DNA from: an uncultured Chryseobacterium sp. | GTDB lineage: Bacteria; Bacteroidota; Bacteroidia; Flavobacteriales; Weeksellaceae | Assembly: GCA_913778275.1 (NCBI GenBank) | Contig: CAJYWN010000014.1 | Coordinates: forward strand, 1-53,292 | DNA length: 53,292 nucleotides | Direction of reading: 5' to 3' | Shown here: in pieces, positions 50,506 to 53,292 of the stretch | Position numbering within the stretch: position 1 is the stretch's first letter | How the letters are laid out: every line of letters starts with the position of its first letter | Translations under genes and position numbers: made by a program | The notes under the pieces: generated by a model | Told to the model about the DNA's origin: nothing | Database searches by the model: none | Seen by the model: the letters and a program-made list of their open reading frames with translations, nothing else

Positions 50506-51411
50506 TTATATTCTATTTAAATCTTTGCAGTATTTATCTAAAATCCCATTAATGAAAATATTGGAGCGGTCTGTAGCAAATACTTTAGCAATCTCGATAT
50601 ATTCATTAATTATAACTCTGGATGGGGTGAAAGGAAAATTATCAAGTTCTGTAAGCGCTGTTGACAAAATTACTTTATCCATCAGCGAAACCCTTTCCAA
50701 ATCCCAGTTTTCCAGTCTTTCTTCGAGCTTCTTCTCGTTGTTTTCCCAGCTATCCAGCGTATTTCTTAAAAGCTTGATGGCAAAGGTCTTGTCTTCGTCA
50801 TCTTTAATCATTTTGATTAAGGTTCTGCTTTCTTCATCTTCCTTAAGGAAACCGATTGTTTTTTGTACCATGGAATTGGCAATGTGAATATCGTCATACC
50901 AGGAAAGTTCCTTATCTCCGAGATAATCGTGAAAATCATCGTTTTCAGCAATATATCGTAAAAATAATTTACCGATAAATTTCTGGTCATCCTCAAAAGA
51001 ATACCCGTCTTCTTTCATAAAATCCTGATATCTTTTTCCTGCCGTAATTCTCTGAAAAGTTTTTACCAGAAGGTCATCATGCAGGTCCCATTTAAGCTGC
51101 TTGTGCTGACCTGTGAAGAATAACCTTTCCGGATTTTCTTCCAATTTAATCAAAACCTTATTGTTGATGAATTTTTGGTTAGGATTAATATCTGCATCGG
51201 TCTTAATGTATTTGTTTTTACCGATTTCAATCTGATGTTCTGCAAGTTCTTTAAGAGCCACCAGAAAGTTCAGTTCATAGATATAAAGATAATAGATTTT
51301 CTCTATCCCTGTAAACATGTTCTTCTCTAATACATCAAATTTTACAGGATTCTGGTAATATGAATACACAGTCTGTACTACTTTTTCACGGATTTGTCGT
51401 CTTCCTAACAT
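50506..51411 (-). CDS. nusB: Transcription antitermination factor NusB (long Bacteroidota form)
   Basis: NusB pairs with S10 at the boxA RNA to prevent premature termination in rRNA operons. The protein is 301 residues, about twice the E. coli length. The N-terminus MLGRRQIREKVVQTVYSYYQ and the C-terminal half (from about residue 200: SLMDKVILSTALTELDNFPF, VIINEYIEIAKVFATDRSNIFINGILD) are NusB-like. The middle 100 residues are a charged helical insertion. This long form is usual in Bacteroidota. The -7 box TATCTTTG lies at 51433-51440. Confidence 0.9.
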   Translation of the reverse strand: MLGRRQIREKVVQTVYSYYQNPVKFDVLEKNMFTGIEKIYYLYIYELNFLVALKELAEHQIEIGKNKYIKTDADINPNQKFINNKVLIKLEENPERLFFTGQHKQLKWDLHDDLLVKTFQRITAGKRYQDFMKEDGYSFEDDQKFIGKLFLRYIAENDDFHDYLGDKELSWYDDIHIANSMVQKTIGFLKEDEESRTLIKMIKDDEDKTFAIKLLRNTLDSWENNEKKLEERLENWDLERVSLMDKVILSTALTELDNFPFTPSRVIINEYIEIAKVFATDRSNIFINGILDKYCKDLNRI

Positions 51412-51432
51412 TCAAAGAGCTTTTTATGGGCG

Positions 51433-51440
51433 CAAAGATA
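51433..51440 (-). promoter_or_regulatory. -7 box of the nusB-DUF1573-yajC operon
   Basis: TATCTTTG on the - strand matches TAnnTTTG and lies 21 bases before the nusB start. The -33 region is AT-rich without an obvious TTG. Confidence 0.5.
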
Positions 51441-51484
51441 CAAAATTTAAAATTTATGAAATTCGTAATATGATGACATTTTCG

Positions 51485-51492
51485 TAAATTTG
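51485..51492 (+). promoter_or_regulatory. -7 box of the MsbA-like ABC transporter gene
   Basis: TAAATTTG matches TAnnTTTG and ends 9 bases before the ATG at 51502, so the transcript would have almost no leader. It is divergent from the nusB box at 51433-51440. Confidence 0.45.
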
Positions 51493-51501
51493 TAAAAGTT
51501 T

Positions 51502-53163
51502 ATGAAAGCGTTAAAAACCCTGAACCCCTACTTCTGGAAACACAAAATACTATTATTTTGGGGGGTATTATTTATCATCGCCAGCAATTTCTTCAATATA
51601 TATAAAGTTCAATTCGTAGGAAAATCAGTGGATGAACTGACCAAAAACAGCAATCTTGGCTTTAACAGACAGGTACTGATCTATGTTGCCATTATTGTAG
51701 GATGCTCGCTTCTTACAGGTTTTTTTACGTTTATGATGCGGCAGACCATTATTGTTGCTTCAAGAAGAATTGAGTACGAGCTGAAAAACAAAATCTACAG
51801 ACACTATCAGGATTTGTCTTTAACAGATTATAAGCAGACCACCATCGGAGATCTTATGAACAGGCTGAGTGAAGATGTTGTGGCAGTAAGAATGTATCTG
51901 GGACCCGGCGTCATGTATGTGGCCAACTTACTGGTCCTTGTAATTATTACGGCAATCTATATGGTAAAGACCGATGTTTCCATGACATTGTGGACGTTAC
52001 TTCCGTTACCGCTTCTCTCTTATGCTATTTATAAGGTAAGTTCGATTATCAATAAAAAATCGAAGATCATGCAGAAAAGCCAGTCGGCCATTTCCACTTT
52101 TGTACAGGACAGCTTTTCGGGAATCCGTGTAGTGAAATTTTTCGCTCGTGAAAAATATATTGAAAAAAATTATGGGGTAAAAGTTACCGACTACCAGGAC
52201 AAAGCTCTTGATCTTGCCAAAACGGAAGCGTACTTTTTTACTATTATCCTTTTTGTAATAGGCCTTCTGAATGTAGCTATTATTTGGGTGGGCGGACAAA
52301 AATATATTGCCGGAGAGCTTAGCATTGGTAAGATTGCAGATTTCTTTATGTATATCAATACATTAATATTTCCTTTCTCCATGGTGGGTTGGGTAACTTC
52401 TGTAAACCAGAGAGCGGAAGCATCCATGCAGCGGATCAATGAATTTATGGATAAGAAATCCGAAATCGTTAACCATAATTTTGAAGATTACCCTATTAAA
52501 GGAGATATTGAATTCAGAAACGTATCTTACATTTATCCGAATACAGGAATTAAAGCCCTTGAAAATCTCAGTTTTAAAGTGGAAGCAGGAGAATCCATTG
52601 CTATTATGGGTAAAACAGGCAGCGGAAAATCCACTATCGCGCTGTTATTGTGCAGGCTTATTGATCCTACAGAAGGCGAGATCTTAATTGACGGAAAAAA
52701 TTTAAAGGAACACAATTTAGATAATTACAGAAAGTTCATTGGGTATATTCCCCAGGAAAGCTATCTTTTCTCCGATTCTATTGAAAATAATATTGGCTTT
52801 GCCATAGACCATCCTACCCCTGAAAAAGTGGTTGAGTACGCAAAAATTGCAGACGTTGATAAAAATATCGTTGAATTTAAAGACCGGTATAAAACAATGG
52901 TGGGAGAACGTGGGGTGATGCTTTCAGGAGGTCAGAAACAGCGAATCTGTATCGCCAGAGCCCTCATTAAAGATCCCAATATCATAATTTTTGATGATTC
53001 GCTTTCTGCTTTGGATACCGAAACAGAACAGAATATCCTGGAAAATATCGAAAGAAAAATTCATAATGCGACCTCTATAATCATCACACATAGAGAGTCT
53101 AGCGCCCAACGGGCAGACAAAATCCTGAACCTAACTGAAATTAGCAATTCCGTAACCGCATAG
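51502..53163 (+). CDS. ABC transporter, fused permease and ATPase (MsbA-like exporter)
   Basis: This 553-residue half-transporter works as a dimer. Six membrane helices occupy about residues 15-300, and the ATPase follows: Walker A MGKTGSGKSTIA near residue 368, Q-loop IGYIPQESYLFSD, signature LSGGQKQRICIARAL, Walker B IIIFDDSLSALD (Asp-Asp replaces the usual Asp-Glu) and H-loop IITHR. The Asp in place of the catalytic Glu after Walker B suggests a weak or altered ATPase. Lipid or drug export is likely; the substrate is unknown. The neighbour downstream is DUF3276, a frequent pairing in Flavobacteriia. Confidence 0.88.
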   Translation: MKALKTLNPYFWKHKILLFWGVLFIIASNFFNIYKVQFVGKSVDELTKNSNLGFNRQVLIYVAIIVGCSLLTGFFTFMMRQTIIVASRRIEYELKNKIYRHYQDLSLTDYKQTTIGDLMNRLSEDVVAVRMYLGPGVMYVANLLVLVIITAIYMVKTDVSMTLWTLLPLPLLSYAIYKVSSIINKKSKIMQKSQSAISTFVQDSFSGIRVVKFFAREKYIEKNYGVKVTDYQDKALDLAKTEAYFFTIILFVIGLLNVAIIWVGGQKYIAGELSIGKIADFFMYINTLIFPFSMVGWVTSVNQRAEASMQRINEFMDKKSEIVNHNFEDYPIKGDIEFRNVSYIYPNTGIKALENLSFKVEAGESIAIMGKTGSGKSTIALLLCRLIDPTEGEILIDGKNLKEHNLDNYRKFIGYIPQESYLFSDSIENNIGFAIDHPTPEKVVEYAKIADVDKNIVEFKDRYKTMVGERGVMLSGGQKQRICIARALIKDPNIIIFDDSLSALDTETEQNILENIERKIHNATSIIITHRESSAQRADKILNLTEISNSVTA

Positions 53164-53204
53164 CATATTCATTCACAAATGTTAAATAAATCATAAAAAA
53201 AATT

Positions 53205-53233
53205 TTGTGATTAAAAGAAAACTTTTATATTTG
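53205..53233 (+). promoter_or_regulatory. Promoter of the DUF3276 gene
   Basis: A TTG at 53205-53207 and TATATTTG at 53226-53233 are spaced by 18 bases. The start codon at 53263 follows 30 bases later. Confidence 0.65.
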
Positions 53234-53262
53234 TTCCTAACAAGATTAAAAAATATCTAACA

Positions 53263-53292
53263 ATGAGTGAATACAAGGAACGCCATGAAAAT
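53263..53292 (+). CDS. DUF3276/PUR-like DNA/RNA-binding protein, start only
   Basis: Only ten codons (MSEYKERHEN) lie in the window before it ends. That start is the one I know from the PUR-like DUF3276 nucleic-acid-binding protein of Flavobacteriia, which often sits beside this ABC transporter gene. A good promoter at 53205-53233 supports a real gene. The identification depends on ten residues and context. Confidence 0.6.
   Translation, partial: MSEYKERHEN

Noticed and set aside
50004..50552. 182-codon ORF on + opposite the DUF1573 and nusB genes
   Set aside because: Shadow of DUF1573 codons; no start context, and it runs across two real genes.

Overview
The window comes from a low-GC member of the Bacteroidota, most likely Chryseobacterium or a close relative in the Weeksellaceae. 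The evidence is the Flavobacteriia gene order acpP-fabF-rnc-(IPExxxVDY protein)-pyk, two secreted metallopeptidases with type IX secretion (T9SS) C-terminal domains, a 39-residue ribosomal protein bTHX, several DUF families largely confined to Bacteroidota, and repeated -7 boxes of the Bacteroidota form TAnnTTTG. I see no tRNA, rRNA, CRISPR array or intact insertion sequence. The last gene (DUF3276/PUR-like) is cut by the window edge.

Layout. 1-4.3 kb: fatty-acid and housekeeping operon on +. 4.3-8.4 kb: aldehyde dehydrogenase and two histidine-degradation genes (hutG, hutI) on -. hutI is bracketed by two decayed small mobile-looking genes, a GIY-YIG nuclease and a four-helix-bundle protein, each bordered by inverted repeats. 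8.8-11.5 kb: ruvB, a metallo-beta-lactamase-fold hydrolase and coaE on +. 11.5-25.2 kb, all on -: two small envelope proteins, two paralogous secreted reprolysin-like metallopeptidases (2149 and 973 aa), DUF6048, DUF6452 and rlmD. 25.4-26.9 kb: a TlpA-like lipoprotein whose thioredoxin-fold domain has lost its CxxC. 27.0-31.3 kb: a compact bacteriocin-like cassette. 31.4-35.4 kb: succinate dehydrogenase operon (sdhC-sdhA-DUF2846-sdhB) on -. 35.6-38.6 kb: a ComEC-like protein and lpxB. 38.7-44.4 kb: DUF2480, DUF937, bTHX, a MATE transporter, aspS and an unrecognised gene. 44.8-48.1 kb: non-homologous end-joining genes ku and ligD, with ligD split by a frameshift in a poly-A run. 48.1-53.3 kb: a YcxB-like membrane protein, an SDR enzyme, yajC-DUF1573-nusB, an MsbA-like ABC transporter and the start of DUF3276.

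The most interesting locus is 27.0-31.3 kb. An XRE-type regulator is divergent from a - strand operon with two small peptides that carry double-glycine-type leaders. One of them (57 aa, 30362-30535) is short enough to be missed by ordinary gene calling. The operon also has a 61-aa two-helix membrane protein between the peptides (immunity candidate), a hairpin, a 214-aa membrane protein, a membrane-anchored CHFC thioredoxin and an ABC exporter with a C39 leader peptidase. Each predicted mature peptide has exactly two cysteines, one near each end. This suggests a secreted, disulfide-closed, possibly two-component Bacteroidota bacteriocin with its own thiol-redox partner. That function is inferred; the gene architecture is read directly from the sequence.
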